In this document: in pieces, positions 50,322 through 59,375 of the stretch | How positions within the stretch are numbered: the stretch's first letter is position 1 | Layout of the letters: every line of letters begins with the position of its first letter | Source of the DNA: Oscillospiraceae bacterium | GTDB lineage: Bacteria > Bacillota > Clostridia > Oscillospirales > Acutalibacteraceae | DNA: 64,000 nt | Assembly (NCBI GenBank): GCA_022508805.1 | Contig: JAFLUM010000004.1 | Location: 62,001 to 126,000 of the forward strand | Direction: 5' to 3' | Translations under genes and position numbers: made by a program | The notes under the pieces: generated by a model | Database searches by the model: none | The model's input: only the letters and a program-made list of their open reading frames with translations | Told to the model about the DNA's origin: nothing

Positions 50322-50945
50322 TTACTTTTTGAGCTTTGCCAAAAGACAGAAGATGTTTCCGCCGACAACATTGCCGAGAGTTATGACGATAAGCGGTAAG
50401 ATCCATTCCTTGAAATTCAGCGCCAGCATAAAGTAAAACATATCCGCAACGCTGTGCTCAAAGCCTGCCAGAATAAACACGCTTACGCAGAATACCACGA
50501 TAAGCGACGAGGAGAAGTTTTTCTTTTCACCTTGATTATTAAAGGCATCGACCGCGATAAACATCATCATACCGCAAAACAGAGCAAGAATAAAGAGGCT
50601 TATGAGGCTGTCGTCCGCCTTGGTCTGTGCGATAGATGTACATTTTTCGATTATTTTGTCGTTTACGCGGGTAAAATGTACGAGTGCCGCCGAAATGCCC
50701 GTACCGACGAAATTACCGAGCCAAACGAGCAGTGTGAACAGTATGTAGGACGGCGGATTTTTTACGATATAAGGCGATTTGCCTGTAAAAAGATTAAGAC
50801 CAAAAGAAAGTACCGTTAAAAGTCCCACGCTGAAAAGTATTGAACCTGCAACGGCGTTTTCGACCGACAGATACACCACGCACCCAATGCTTATTGCCAT
50901 ACCTGCCAAAACGGCAAGGGCAAATTCCTTTAAATATTTTACCAT
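50322..50945 (-). CDS. Formate/nitrite transporter family protein
   Basis: MVKYLKEFALAVLAGMAISIGCVVYLSVENAVAGSILFSVGLLTVLSFGLNLFTGK; LGNFVGTGISA; GFEHSVADMFYF. Confidence 0.92.
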   Translation of the reverse strand: MVKYLKEFALAVLAGMAISIGCVVYLSVENAVAGSILFSVGLLTVLSFGLNLFTGKSPYIVKNPPSYILFTLLVWLGNFVGTGISAALVHFTRVNDKIIEKCTSIAQTKADDSLISLFILALFCGMMMFIAVDAFNNQGEKKNFSSSLIVVFCVSVFILAGFEHSVADMFYFMLALNFKEWILPLIVITLGNVVGGNIFCLLAKLKK

Positions 50946-51097
50946 TATCTCATCTCCCATTGATGTCATTTTAACACACATTTTGTCAAATGTAAACAGT
51001 GGCAGATTGACAACTTTCATGTTTTAAAATACAATAAAACAGTACTTTTTATATTTGTGTTTTTATAAATAAATCTAAATTTAGAGGTGAGGTTGAA

Positions 51098-51649
51098 TTG
51101 AAATTCGATGTAGAAAAACTATTCCATTCTTTTATTAGAGAAAACAATCTTGATATTCAACTCTCCTACATTATGCCTTCCGGGTATGAAGATGCTTTCG
51201 GAACCTTTGATATTACGGTAAAAACACTTTTCCTTAATAAGGAGCTTTTGGAAAAGGAATCAGAATTTAAGGTATTATTCTATTTCTACCATGAACTTCG
51301 ACATGCTTTGCAATACATTCATACCCAAAAATTCCCTAAACCTATTCGAGAAAGTATCAATTATGTAATTTTATATAATGGGCTATGTTTTAAGCTTGTC
51401 GACGGGGAGTGGAAAACTTGCCGGCTTGTGGGAAACGAAGAATACTTTTCACTTGTTTATGAGAATCTACCATACGAACTTGACGCCAATTTGTATGCTC
51501 GGGACATGGTAAAAGCATTACTCCCCAAGTATACATCGGATATCGAGTCACTTTATTGCTCGTGGCTTCCTCAGAAAAGTATTTCAAGTGAAGAATTCTC
51601 CTCCATCTTTCGTCAAATTGATAGCTCAATAAATTCCGATTTATCGTAG
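51098..51649 (+). CDS. Hypothetical HExxH (ImmA/IrrE-like) metallopeptidase-type protein
   Basis: FKVLFYFYHELRHALQYIHTQKF and YELDANLYARDM; TTG start after GAGGTGAGG. Confidence 0.5.
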   Translation: MKFDVEKLFHSFIRENNLDIQLSYIMPSGYEDAFGTFDITVKTLFLNKELLEKESEFKVLFYFYHELRHALQYIHTQKFPKPIRESINYVILYNGLCFKLVDGEWKTCRLVGNEEYFSLVYENLPYELDANLYARDMVKALLPKYTSDIESLYCSWLPQKSISSEEFSSIFRQIDSSINSDLS

Positions 51650-51705
51650 GAACACTTTTGTGACAAGAAAGAAAAATAAAGAATTTTAAGTTGGAGATAC
51701 GTTAT

Positions 51706-52761
51706 ATGTTTTCAAAGCTGTTGAATACGGAGTCGTCCTGGGAAAAACTGAAAAATTCCGCTCTGCCTGTCGTAGTTTACGGTACGGGCAACGGCGCTGA
51801 CCGTGTTTTTGACGAGCTTGAACGGCTTAACATAAAAATTTCAGCAGTTGCGGCAAGCGACGGCTTTGTTCGCAAGCGTTGTTTTCACGGCTTTGAGGTG
51901 AAAAGTATATCCACGCTTGAAAATGAGTTCGGTGATTTTACTGTTGCGCTTGCGTTTGCCTCTCCCCTTCAATCAGTCATTGAGAATATCAAGGCCCTGT
52001 CAACTCGTCACAGTGTGATAATGCCGTCCGTTCCCGTATACGGAGACAGTATTTTTAACAAGGATTTTTTAAAAAGTCACCTGTCAGAAATTGAAAACGC
52101 TTATGATTTATTGGCAGACGAAAAATCAAAAGCAGTATTTGAAAGTATAATTAATTTTCAAATTACAGGGGAACTGTCGTACACCTTTGAGTGTGAAAGC
52201 GATAAATCGGAAGCCTTTTCAATTCTCGAACTTACCGACAATGAAAATTATCTTGATTTGGGCGCATACCGCGGTGATACGGTAGACGAATTTTTGTCCT
52301 ATGTGAACGGATATTCTCATATTACAGCTGCTGAGCCTGATAAAAAAGCCTTTCGCAAGTTAACTGAAAACTGCGAAAGACTCCATAATATTTCTCTTTT
52401 AAACCTTGCCGTGTGGGATAAATGCGGCGATATACCGTTTGGCGGCGGCAAAGGTCGGGGAAGTGCCGTACTCGATGACGGTGAGACCATATCTTGTGCC
52501 GATGTAGACACTTTAAATCAAAAATACGGCATATTCACATATATAAAGGCAGACGTTGAGGGGGCTGAAAAGGAATTTCTTGACGGCGCCGAAAAGACTT
52601 TAAAAGAATATAAACCAAAGCTCAACATTGCGGCATACCACCGCAGTGAGGATATTTTTTATCTTGTCAAGCGTATTCACGAAATCAACGGGGAATATAA
52701 AATATACTTAAGACATCATCCGCATATCTCGTTTTGGGATACTAATCTTTACTGCATATAA
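51706..52761 (+). CDS. FkbM family methyltransferase with N-terminal nucleotide-binding-like domain
   Basis: ENYLDLGAYRGDTVDEFLSYVNGYSHITAAEPDKKAFRKL; YIKADVEGAEKEFLDGAEKTL. Confidence 0.85.
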   Translation: MFSKLLNTESSWEKLKNSALPVVVYGTGNGADRVFDELERLNIKISAVAASDGFVRKRCFHGFEVKSISTLENEFGDFTVALAFASPLQSVIENIKALSTRHSVIMPSVPVYGDSIFNKDFLKSHLSEIENAYDLLADEKSKAVFESIINFQITGELSYTFECESDKSEAFSILELTDNENYLDLGAYRGDTVDEFLSYVNGYSHITAAEPDKKAFRKLTENCERLHNISLLNLAVWDKCGDIPFGGGKGRGSAVLDDGETISCADVDTLNQKYGIFTYIKADVEGAEKEFLDGAEKTLKEYKPKLNIAAYHRSEDIFYLVKRIHEINGEYKIYLRHHPHISFWDTNLYCI

Positions 52762-53605
52762 CCACTGAACTAAGAACGAGCACTACACCTGCGAATTTAA
52801 TAAGCGTCATCTCCTCATTATACACAAGCACGCCTATAAGCGACGCCACCACAGGCTCGACCGCCACGATTATTGACGCCTTTGTGTTGTCAACATATTC
52901 AAGTCCCTTTGTATAAAAGAAATAGGGCATAACACAGCAGACTATGCCAAGTCCCAATGCCACAAGCGCTGAACGGGTATTTATGAGCGGCAAGACATCG
53001 CCTACTTTTGAAAAGGGCAGGCACCCCAGACCGCAGAACAGAAAGGTATAAAACGTGGTCGTCATACTGTTGTAGTTTTTCTGTATGGCATACCGACCGA
53101 AAATGCTGTAAAGTGCGTAGCCGAGTCCCGTGCAGATGCCGAGGACGATACCTATAACGCCGATTGACTGTCCGCCTGCCAAGCCGCTGACAAGCACACA
53201 GCCTGCAACAGTTAAGGCTAATGCGATAAGCTTTTTGTATGTAATCTTTTCTTTAAATAAGAGAAGCGACAGGAGCATTACGAACACAGGTGACGTATAG
53301 AGCAGTATGACAGCAACGCACACCCCGTTGTAGGTCATTGAATAAACATAAGTGATGCTGAAAAACATCTGGCTTAAAAATCCCGTGCCGAGAAAAACCC
53401 AGATATCCCTGAGGCGGAATTTGAAAAGACTTTTGTCGCGGACAAGCATGATCACCCCGAGAAACGCCGCCGCAATAAGGCAACGTATCGTCACGGTCTG
53501 TATCTGGGAAAAGCCCATATTCAAAAGGGGTTTTAAAAACAGGCTGATCACGCCCCACAGCGAGCCTGCGGCAAAAACGTATAAAAATTTCAGCTTATTC
53601 TTCAT
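52742..53605 (-). CDS. EamA/DMT family transporter
   Basis: 10 TM; two EamA repeats (AAGSLWGVISLFLKPLL...; VEPVVASLIGVLVYNEEMT). Confidence 0.92.
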   Translation of the reverse strand: MKNKLKFLYVFAAGSLWGVISLFLKPLLNMGFSQIQTVTIRCLIAAAFLGVIMLVRDKSLFKFRLRDIWVFLGTGFLSQMFFSITYVYSMTYNGVCVAVILLYTSPVFVMLLSLLLFKEKITYKKLIALALTVAGCVLVSGLAGGQSIGVIGIVLGICTGLGYALYSIFGRYAIQKNYNSMTTTFYTFLFCGLGCLPFSKVGDVLPLINTRSALVALGLGIVCCVMPYFFYTKGLEYVDNTKASIIVAVEPVVASLIGVLVYNEEMTLIKFAGVVLVLSSVVICSKD

Positions 53606-53680
53606 CTTTCATTCTCTCCGAACACTATTTATAAGTAATTCTATCATAAATATTTATTTTGTAAACACAGGCGGTGCAAA

Positions 53681-54334
53681 ATGTATATAAATAAAAGGCA
53701 AATCAAGGGCGCTATATTCGATTTGGACGGCACATTACTCGACTCAATGGCGGTTTGGCACGATGTTGACGTACAGTTTTTCAGTCGGCGTAATATAGAA
53801 ATGCCCGCGGACTACCAAGAGAAAATTAAAAATATGCATTTCCCGTCTGCGGCAGAATATACCAAGGCAAGATTTTCACTGCCCGACAGCATACAGAGCA
53901 TTATTGACGAATGGCGCTCCCTTTGCTTTGAGGCATATCAAAATCATATTCGTTTAAAGGACGGAGCAAATGAATTTTTGCATACTCTCCACGAAAACGG
54001 CGTGAAAATTGCCTATGCCACCGCATCGGAAGAACAGCTTTGCAGTGCAGTGCTGACCTCGAATAATGTAATAGAGCTTTTCAGCGCAAAGGCGTATGTT
54101 GAGGAAGCGGGCAAAAGCAAAGCACACCCTGATGTATACCTACTCGCCTCTGAACGGCTTGGCTTAAAGCCCTCGGAATGTATGGTTTTTGAGGATATTT
54201 TGCAGGGAGTGCGCGGAGCAAAAAAAGGCGGTTTTCCCGTTTGCGGAGTGTACGACAGTTGTTCAAAATCTGAGGCGGAAGAAATAAAACGTGTTTCAGA
54301 TCTTTACATAACCTCATTTTGGGAGCTTCTTTGA
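53681..54334 (+). CDS. HAD family hydrolase (beta-phosphoglucomutase-like)
   Basis: IKGAIFDLDGTLLDSMAVWHDVD; CMVFEDILQGVRGAKKGGFPVCGV. Confidence 0.92.
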   Translation: MYINKRQIKGAIFDLDGTLLDSMAVWHDVDVQFFSRRNIEMPADYQEKIKNMHFPSAAEYTKARFSLPDSIQSIIDEWRSLCFEAYQNHIRLKDGANEFLHTLHENGVKIAYATASEEQLCSAVLTSNNVIELFSAKAYVEEAGKSKAHPDVYLLASERLGLKPSECMVFEDILQGVRGAKKGGFPVCGVYDSCSKSEAEEIKRVSDLYITSFWELL

Positions 54335-54407
54335 CGTTTTCGCTTTACAAAACGGTAAAAAAGGGATATTATATATTCATAAATAAACTATGAAAGAAGA
54401 ATAAATT

Positions 54408-54980
54408 ATGGAAAAAACAGTTTTAATTGAAACCTCTGCAAGACACGTACACGTTTCCCAGGCAGACCTTGAAATACTTTTCGGCGAAGGCTATGAGCTC
54501 ACCAAGAAAAAAGAGCTTTCACAGCCCGGTCAGTATGCCTGCGAGGAAAGAGTTGCAGTAGTGGGTCCCAAAAGTCAGTTCCCCGCCGTTTCGATTCTCG
54601 GTCCTGTAAGAAATGCTACTCAGGTGGAGATTTCCGCATCTGATGCCCGTGCCATAGGCGTTTCGGCTCCCGTTCGTGAGTCAGGCGACGTTAAGGGCAG
54701 CGCAGGCTGCAAGATAGTCGGTCCTAAGGGCGAAATCGAGATAAGCGAGGGCGTTATCGTTGCAAAAAGACACATACATATGACCCCCGAAGATGCTGAA
54801 AAGTACGGACTTGCCGACAAACAAATTGTCTGCGTTAAAGTTCCCTCAGACGAGAGAGAGCTTATCTTCGGCGACGTTGTTGTAAGAGTTAATCCCAATT
54901 TCGCACTTGCTATGCACATTGATACTGACGAATCCAACGCGGCTTTGGCAAAGCCCGGAACCCTTGGAATTATTCTTTGA
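54408..54980 (+). CDS. pduL: Phosphate propanoyltransferase PduL
   Basis: ETSARHVHVSQADLEILFGEGYELTKKKELSQPGQYACEERV; VIVAKRHIHMTPEDAEKYGL. Confidence 0.92.
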   Translation: MEKTVLIETSARHVHVSQADLEILFGEGYELTKKKELSQPGQYACEERVAVVGPKSQFPAVSILGPVRNATQVEISASDARAIGVSAPVRESGDVKGSAGCKIVGPKGEIEISEGVIVAKRHIHMTPEDAEKYGLADKQIVCVKVPSDERELIFGDVVVRVNPNFALAMHIDTDESNAALAKPGTLGIIL

Positions 54981-54983
54981 TAT

Positions 54984-55814
54984 TTATTCCGTCCTTGCTT
55001 TTTCAGGAAACCTGAAAACTATCGGCTTGGGCGGTATTTCATTTTCACTTCTCGGTGAGGTCACACTGTCATAAAAACTGTATTTTGCCATATTCTTATA
55101 CGGCAAAACGTATATTACGGGGAAAATCAACAGACAGCTTAATACCCAACCCATAAAGGAAAGGCAGTAGGCGGCATATTTTACCGTATTGCCCTCCATA
55201 AGCTCAATGCTTTTGGCAATGACTCTAAGCGAGTCCTTTTCTCTCTCTGAAAAAATGACGGCTTCTGTCATTGAATACCTTTTGAGCGTGATATAAAGAA
55301 ATACCGTTCCCGTTAAAAACAGCGTTACGGCGGAAAGCGCCAGCGTTATGAGCAAATTTCTGCCGTATTCGCCGCTTTGCAGGCAATAAAGCAAAGTAAA
55401 AGCGACTGCCGCACTCGGTAAAAGGTATACGGCACTCCAGGCGACTGAAAGAAAAAATTTGAGAACGAGCACCATTCCCGCGGTTATACATTGCCTCAAT
55501 TTAAGGCTTTTAAGAGCCGAACGCAATGTACAAGCGGGATTGCGGCTTTTTACAAAAAAATATCGGTCGGCGCAGAGCTTTGAGACACAGTACAGTATAA
55601 ACGACAGGATGATACAGAGAGTTAAAAGCGTAGGTTTTAAATAACTTGAATAGCTACCGGTGAAATTACTGCCTTCTAACAAAATATACAAATAATAATT
55701 CAAAGCGGACAGAAATATAATAGCAGTATATGGAATAAGCGACACAAAAAAGCATTTTGCGTGACTGTTTACGAGTCTGTCCTTGGCGTCAAGCTTAATG
55801 TACGATAAATTCAT
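54984..55814 (-). CDS. DUF975-like integral membrane protein
   Basis: MEGNTVKYAAYCLSFMGWVLSCLLIFPVIYVLPYKNMAKYSFYDSV resembles the DUF975 C-terminal motif. Confidence 0.5.
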   Translation of the reverse strand: MNLSYIKLDAKDRLVNSHAKCFFVSLIPYTAIIFLSALNYYLYILLEGSNFTGSYSSYLKPTLLTLCIILSFILYCVSKLCADRYFFVKSRNPACTLRSALKSLKLRQCITAGMVLVLKFFLSVAWSAVYLLPSAAVAFTLLYCLQSGEYGRNLLITLALSAVTLFLTGTVFLYITLKRYSMTEAVIFSEREKDSLRVIAKSIELMEGNTVKYAAYCLSFMGWVLSCLLIFPVIYVLPYKNMAKYSFYDSVTSPRSENEIPPKPIVFRFPEKARTE

Positions 55815-55902
55815 TATGGTTCCCCCTTTTTTAAAGTAACTGCTGATTACTTATATTATCGTCAGAAATTTTATTAAAAATACAAAAATTCGGAGGCTTA
55901 TT

Positions 55903-57720
55903 ATGTGCGGAATAGTCGGTTATATCGGCGAAGAACAGGCGGCTCCCATACTTCTTGACGGACTTCGCCGTCTTGAATACAGGGGATACGATTCGGCAGG
56001 CATTGCGGTCAAGGGCGACGGCGTTTCTGTAATAAAAGAAAAGGGCAGAATTGACAATTTGCAGAAAAGTGTCGATGAAAACACGCCCGTGGGCACTGTG
56101 GGAATAGGTCATACCAGATGGGCGACCCACGGGATCCCCGATCACGCCAACGCACACCCCCACAAATCCCAAAACGGCGTAGTTACGCTCGTTCACAACG
56201 GTATTATCGAGAACTATATGGAGCTTAAAAACGAGCTTATAAATAAAGGGTATGTATTCAAGTCCGATACCGACACTGAGGTTATTGCACAGCTTTTTGA
56301 CTCCCTGTTTGACGGTGATGCAGTAAGCACGATGATAAAGACTGCAGAGCGTCTTGACGGCTCTTACGCCGTAGCAATGCTTGTAAAAGGCTTTGACGAC
56401 AAAGTATTCGCCATGAAAAAGGACAGTCCTCTGATCGTCGGCAAGGGCGAAGGCAAAAACTACTTGGCATCAGATATTCCCGCAATACTTCCTTACACCA
56501 ACCGTTGCTATATCGTCACGGACGGCGAGTTTATTGAACTCAGCCGTGATGAAATAAAGGTATTCGGCGCTGACGGCGCACAAAAAGAATGCGAAATTCA
56601 GACCGTAAATTTAAGTATTGATGCTGCCGAAAAGGGCGGATACGATTACTTTATGGCTAAGGAGATATACGAGCAGCCTAAAGCCTTCCGCGACACGGTA
56701 TCTCCGCTTATCAAAAACGGAAAAATATCTCTCCCCTTTGAATTCCCCGAGAATTTTGTGGAGAATCTTCACAGAATATATATCGTTGCCTGCGGAAGTG
56801 CATACCACGTGGGAATGACGGCAAAATATATTATCGAGGATATGGCACGTATTCCCGTAACAGTTGATATTGCCAGCGAATTCAGATACAGAAATCCCAT
56901 AATCGAAAAGGGTGACCTTTGCATATTCGTAAGCCAGTCGGGCGAGACTGCCGACACGCTGGCCTCCCTGCGCGAGGCAAAGAGCAGAGGCGCGTTCACG
57001 ATGTCAATAGTCAACGTCCTGTTCAGCACCATTGCAAGAGAAAGCGACGGAGTTATCTATACAAACGCGGGTGCGGAAATAGCCGTTGCCACGACAAAAG
57101 CCTTTATGGCACAGTTAGGCGTTTCCTATATACTGTCGGCATATTTGGCGAATAAAAAAGGACTTATATCCGATTCTGAGCTTGACGATTTTACTGCCGA
57201 AATATTGGCACTCCCCGAAAAAATAAAGGATGTTCTTGATACCGATAAAAAGGCGAAAAGTTTAGCAAAACGCGTTAAGGACTGCTCCAGTATGTTCTTT
57301 ATCGGACGCGGAATTGACTATCCTCTCTGCCTCGAGGGTTCTCTTAAGCTTAAGGAAATATCGTATATCCACTGCGAAGGCTACGGTGCAGGTGAACTCA
57401 AGCACGGTACCATATCCCTTGTGGAGGACGGTACGGTCATTGCCGCCGTCGCCACGGACGATTCGCTTTACGGCAAAATGGTCTCAAACATCAAAGAGGT
57501 GCGTGCTCGCGGCGCATTTGTTATCGCTGTAGTTAAGGAAGGTACAAAGGGTATTGAGGAGATCGCTGACGAGGTAATATATATTCCGAAGGCTTCAAGA
57601 TATCTCACGCCGTCACTGACAGTAGTGCCGTTACAGCTTCTCGCTTACCACACCACTGTAGAGAGAGGCTTTGACGTGGATAAGCCGAGAAATCTTGCAA
57701 AATCTGTTACTGTTGAATAA
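55903..57720 (+). CDS. glmS: Glutamine--fructose-6-phosphate aminotransferase (isomerizing)
   Basis: MCGIVGYIGEEQAAPILLDGLRRLEYRGYDSAGIAV; ends LAKSVTVE. Confidence 0.98.
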   Translation: MCGIVGYIGEEQAAPILLDGLRRLEYRGYDSAGIAVKGDGVSVIKEKGRIDNLQKSVDENTPVGTVGIGHTRWATHGIPDHANAHPHKSQNGVVTLVHNGIIENYMELKNELINKGYVFKSDTDTEVIAQLFDSLFDGDAVSTMIKTAERLDGSYAVAMLVKGFDDKVFAMKKDSPLIVGKGEGKNYLASDIPAILPYTNRCYIVTDGEFIELSRDEIKVFGADGAQKECEIQTVNLSIDAAEKGGYDYFMAKEIYEQPKAFRDTVSPLIKNGKISLPFEFPENFVENLHRIYIVACGSAYHVGMTAKYIIEDMARIPVTVDIASEFRYRNPIIEKGDLCIFVSQSGETADTLASLREAKSRGAFTMSIVNVLFSTIARESDGVIYTNAGAEIAVATTKAFMAQLGVSYILSAYLANKKGLISDSELDDFTAEILALPEKIKDVLDTDKKAKSLAKRVKDCSSMFFIGRGIDYPLCLEGSLKLKEISYIHCEGYGAGELKHGTISLVEDGTVIAAVATDDSLYGKMVSNIKEVRARGAFVIAVVKEGTKGIEEIADEVIYIPKASRYLTPSLTVVPLQLLAYHTTVERGFDVDKPRNLAKSVTVE

Positions 57721-57742
57721 ATCATAAATAAAAAACTAATTT

Positions 57743-57813
57743 AAACCGCTCCCGTTTATAGTCCGAAGAAATGGCAATACTTTTAACGGACTAATTTTCG
57801 GGAGTGGTTTTTT
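57743..57813 (+). promoter_or_regulatory. Long hairpin sequestering the sigG Shine-Dalgarno; terminator-like U-run merges with the TTG start
   Basis: AAACCGCTCCCG(57743-57754)/CGGGAGTGGTTT(57799-57810), 12 bp with one G.U; inner TAGTCCG(57759-57765)/CGGACTA(57787-57793). Confidence 0.7.
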
Positions 57814-58579
57814 GCAGTACAGCAGGGTTGAAATTTGCGGCGTAAACACGTCAAAGCTCAAGGTTTTAAGCGAAGCAGAAAAAAACGAACTTTTAAAAAA
57901 AGTAAAAAACGGCGATGATAGAGCAAGACAAAAGCTGATCGAGGGAAATTTGCGCCTTGTACTCTCGGTTATACAGCGGTTTGTAAACAGGGGTGAAAAT
58001 CCCGACGATCTTTTTCAAGTGGGATGCATTGGTCTCATAAAAGCCATAGACAATTTTGATATAACCCAAAACGTGCGTTTTTCCACCTACGCTGTGCCGA
58101 TGATCATAGGTGAAATACGCAGATATTTGCGTGATTACAACACCATAAGGGTCAGCCGGTCGCTCAGAGATACAGCTTACCACGCAATGCAGATAAAGGA
58201 GCGGATACAAAACTCCTTAGGGCGAGACGCTACTATTGAAGAAATCGCAAAGGAAATGGATATAAATCCCGTAGACGTGGTACTCGCCATGGAGGCGATA
58301 GTCGAGCCTGTTTCGCTCTATGAGCCCGTTTACTCCGACGGCGGAGACACCATATACGTTATGGATCAGGTCGGAAGCCCCGAAAGCGACGATGACTGGC
58401 TAAACGAAATATCCATAAAGGAAACAATAAAATCACTGGGCGAGCGTGAAAAAACTATACTCAATTTACGGTTTATTCAAGGAAAAACACAGATGGAGGT
58501 CGCCCAAGAGGTAGGAATCAGTCAGGCGCAGGTATCACGGCTTGAAAAGGGAGCTATCAAAAAAATTAAAGAATCGTAA
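57812..58579 (+). CDS. sigG: RNA polymerase sporulation sigma factor SigG
   Basis: TTG start; MQYSRVEICGVNTSKLKVLSEAEKNELL... RFSTYAVPMIIGEIRRYLRDYNTIRVSRSLRDTAYHAMQ. Confidence 0.95.
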   Translation: MQYSRVEICGVNTSKLKVLSEAEKNELLKKVKNGDDRARQKLIEGNLRLVLSVIQRFVNRGENPDDLFQVGCIGLIKAIDNFDITQNVRFSTYAVPMIIGEIRRYLRDYNTIRVSRSLRDTAYHAMQIKERIQNSLGRDATIEEIAKEMDINPVDVVLAMEAIVEPVSLYEPVYSDGGDTIYVMDQVGSPESDDDWLNEISIKETIKSLGEREKTILNLRFIQGKTQMEVAQEVGISQAQVSRLEKGAIKKIKES

Positions 58580-58588
58580 TAAACGCCT

Positions 58589-58623
58589 CCCCTGCTAAAT
58601 AGAATGTTAGCAGGGGTGTTTTT
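58589..58623 (+). promoter_or_regulatory. Terminator-like hairpin sequestering the ylmC/ymxH Shine-Dalgarno
   Basis: CCCCTGCTAA(58589-58598)/TTAGCAGGGG(58607-58616), then TGTTTTT-ATG(58624). Confidence 0.7.
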
Positions 58624-58926
58624 ATGAACTGCTTTGTTACCGATATGCGCGAAAAAGAGGTTATAAACTTAAGAGACGGATGCCGACTTGGCAACGTATG
58701 CGACGTGGAGATAGACACCTCCACAGCGTGCCTTGTGTCTATAATCATTTTCGGAAGATCCAAATTGTTCGGCATTCTCGGAAGATATGAGGATATAAAA
58801 ATAGGTTGGAAGGATATCAAGGTTATCGGAGATGACACAATTTTAGTGGATTTTGACTGTCCTGCGGAGTGTAAACGGCAATCACCGGGCGGCTTTTTTG
58901 ATTCACTGTTCGGACATAAGCGTTAG
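58624..58926 (+). CDS. YlmC/YmxH family sporulation protein
   Basis: MNCFVTDMREKEVINLRDGCRLGNVCDVEIDTSTACLVSIIIFGRSKLFGILGRYEDIKIGWKDIKVIGDDTILVDF. Confidence 0.9.
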   Translation: MNCFVTDMREKEVINLRDGCRLGNVCDVEIDTSTACLVSIIIFGRSKLFGILGRYEDIKIGWKDIKVIGDDTILVDFDCPAECKRQSPGGFFDSLFGHKR

Positions 58927-58928
58927 GC

Positions 58929-58957
58929 TTGAAAAAGAAAAGTAAATATGATACAAT
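58929..58957 (+). promoter_or_regulatory. Predicted promoter of zapA (TTGAAA-N17-TACAAT)
   Basis: -10 lies within the inverted repeat GATACAAT(58950-58957)/ATTGTATC(58969-58976). Confidence 0.65.
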
Positions 58958-58991
58958 TGTTTTATCCTATTGTATCGGGGTGTAAAAAGCT

Positions 58992-59375
58992 ATGGAAATG
59001 AACAGGGTTAAGCTTAACATTTGCGGTGTAAATTATTATATCAATACTGATGAAAGCGTGGAATATACCGAAGAGCTGGGCCGTAAGCTGGACGAAAGAA
59101 TGAACGAAATCATGAAAAAAGGCGGTTCTTTCGTCACAATAACTCAGGCGGCGGTCCTTGCCGCTTTAGAGCTTGCGGATGAGCTTTCCAAAAGCGAAAA
59201 GAACGTGGAAAATTTCCGTAATCAGATAAGAGATTATCTTGAGGACGCGGGTAAGGCAAAATCCGAAAGAGATTATTACAAGCGTGAGCTGGACCGCGTT
59301 AAGACCGAAGCAAAATTCAATAATGATCAGATAAATCTTTTTGCTAGAGCAAACCGCCAAGAAGATAATGAGTAA
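58992..59375 (+). CDS. zapA: Cell division protein ZapA
   Basis: RVKLNICGVNYYINTDESVEYTEELGRKLDERMNEIMKKGGSFVTITQAAVLAALELADEL. Confidence 0.88.
   Translation: MEMNRVKLNICGVNYYINTDESVEYTEELGRKLDERMNEIMKKGGSFVTITQAAVLAALELADELSKSEKNVENFRNQIRDYLEDAGKAKSERDYYKRELDRVKTEAKFNNDQINLFARANRQEDNE

Noticed and set aside
55815-55902. Possible glmS ribozyme upstream of glmS
   Set aside because: Only 88 nt separate the neighbouring gene from glmS, too short for the ribozyme core, and no matching sequence is seen.
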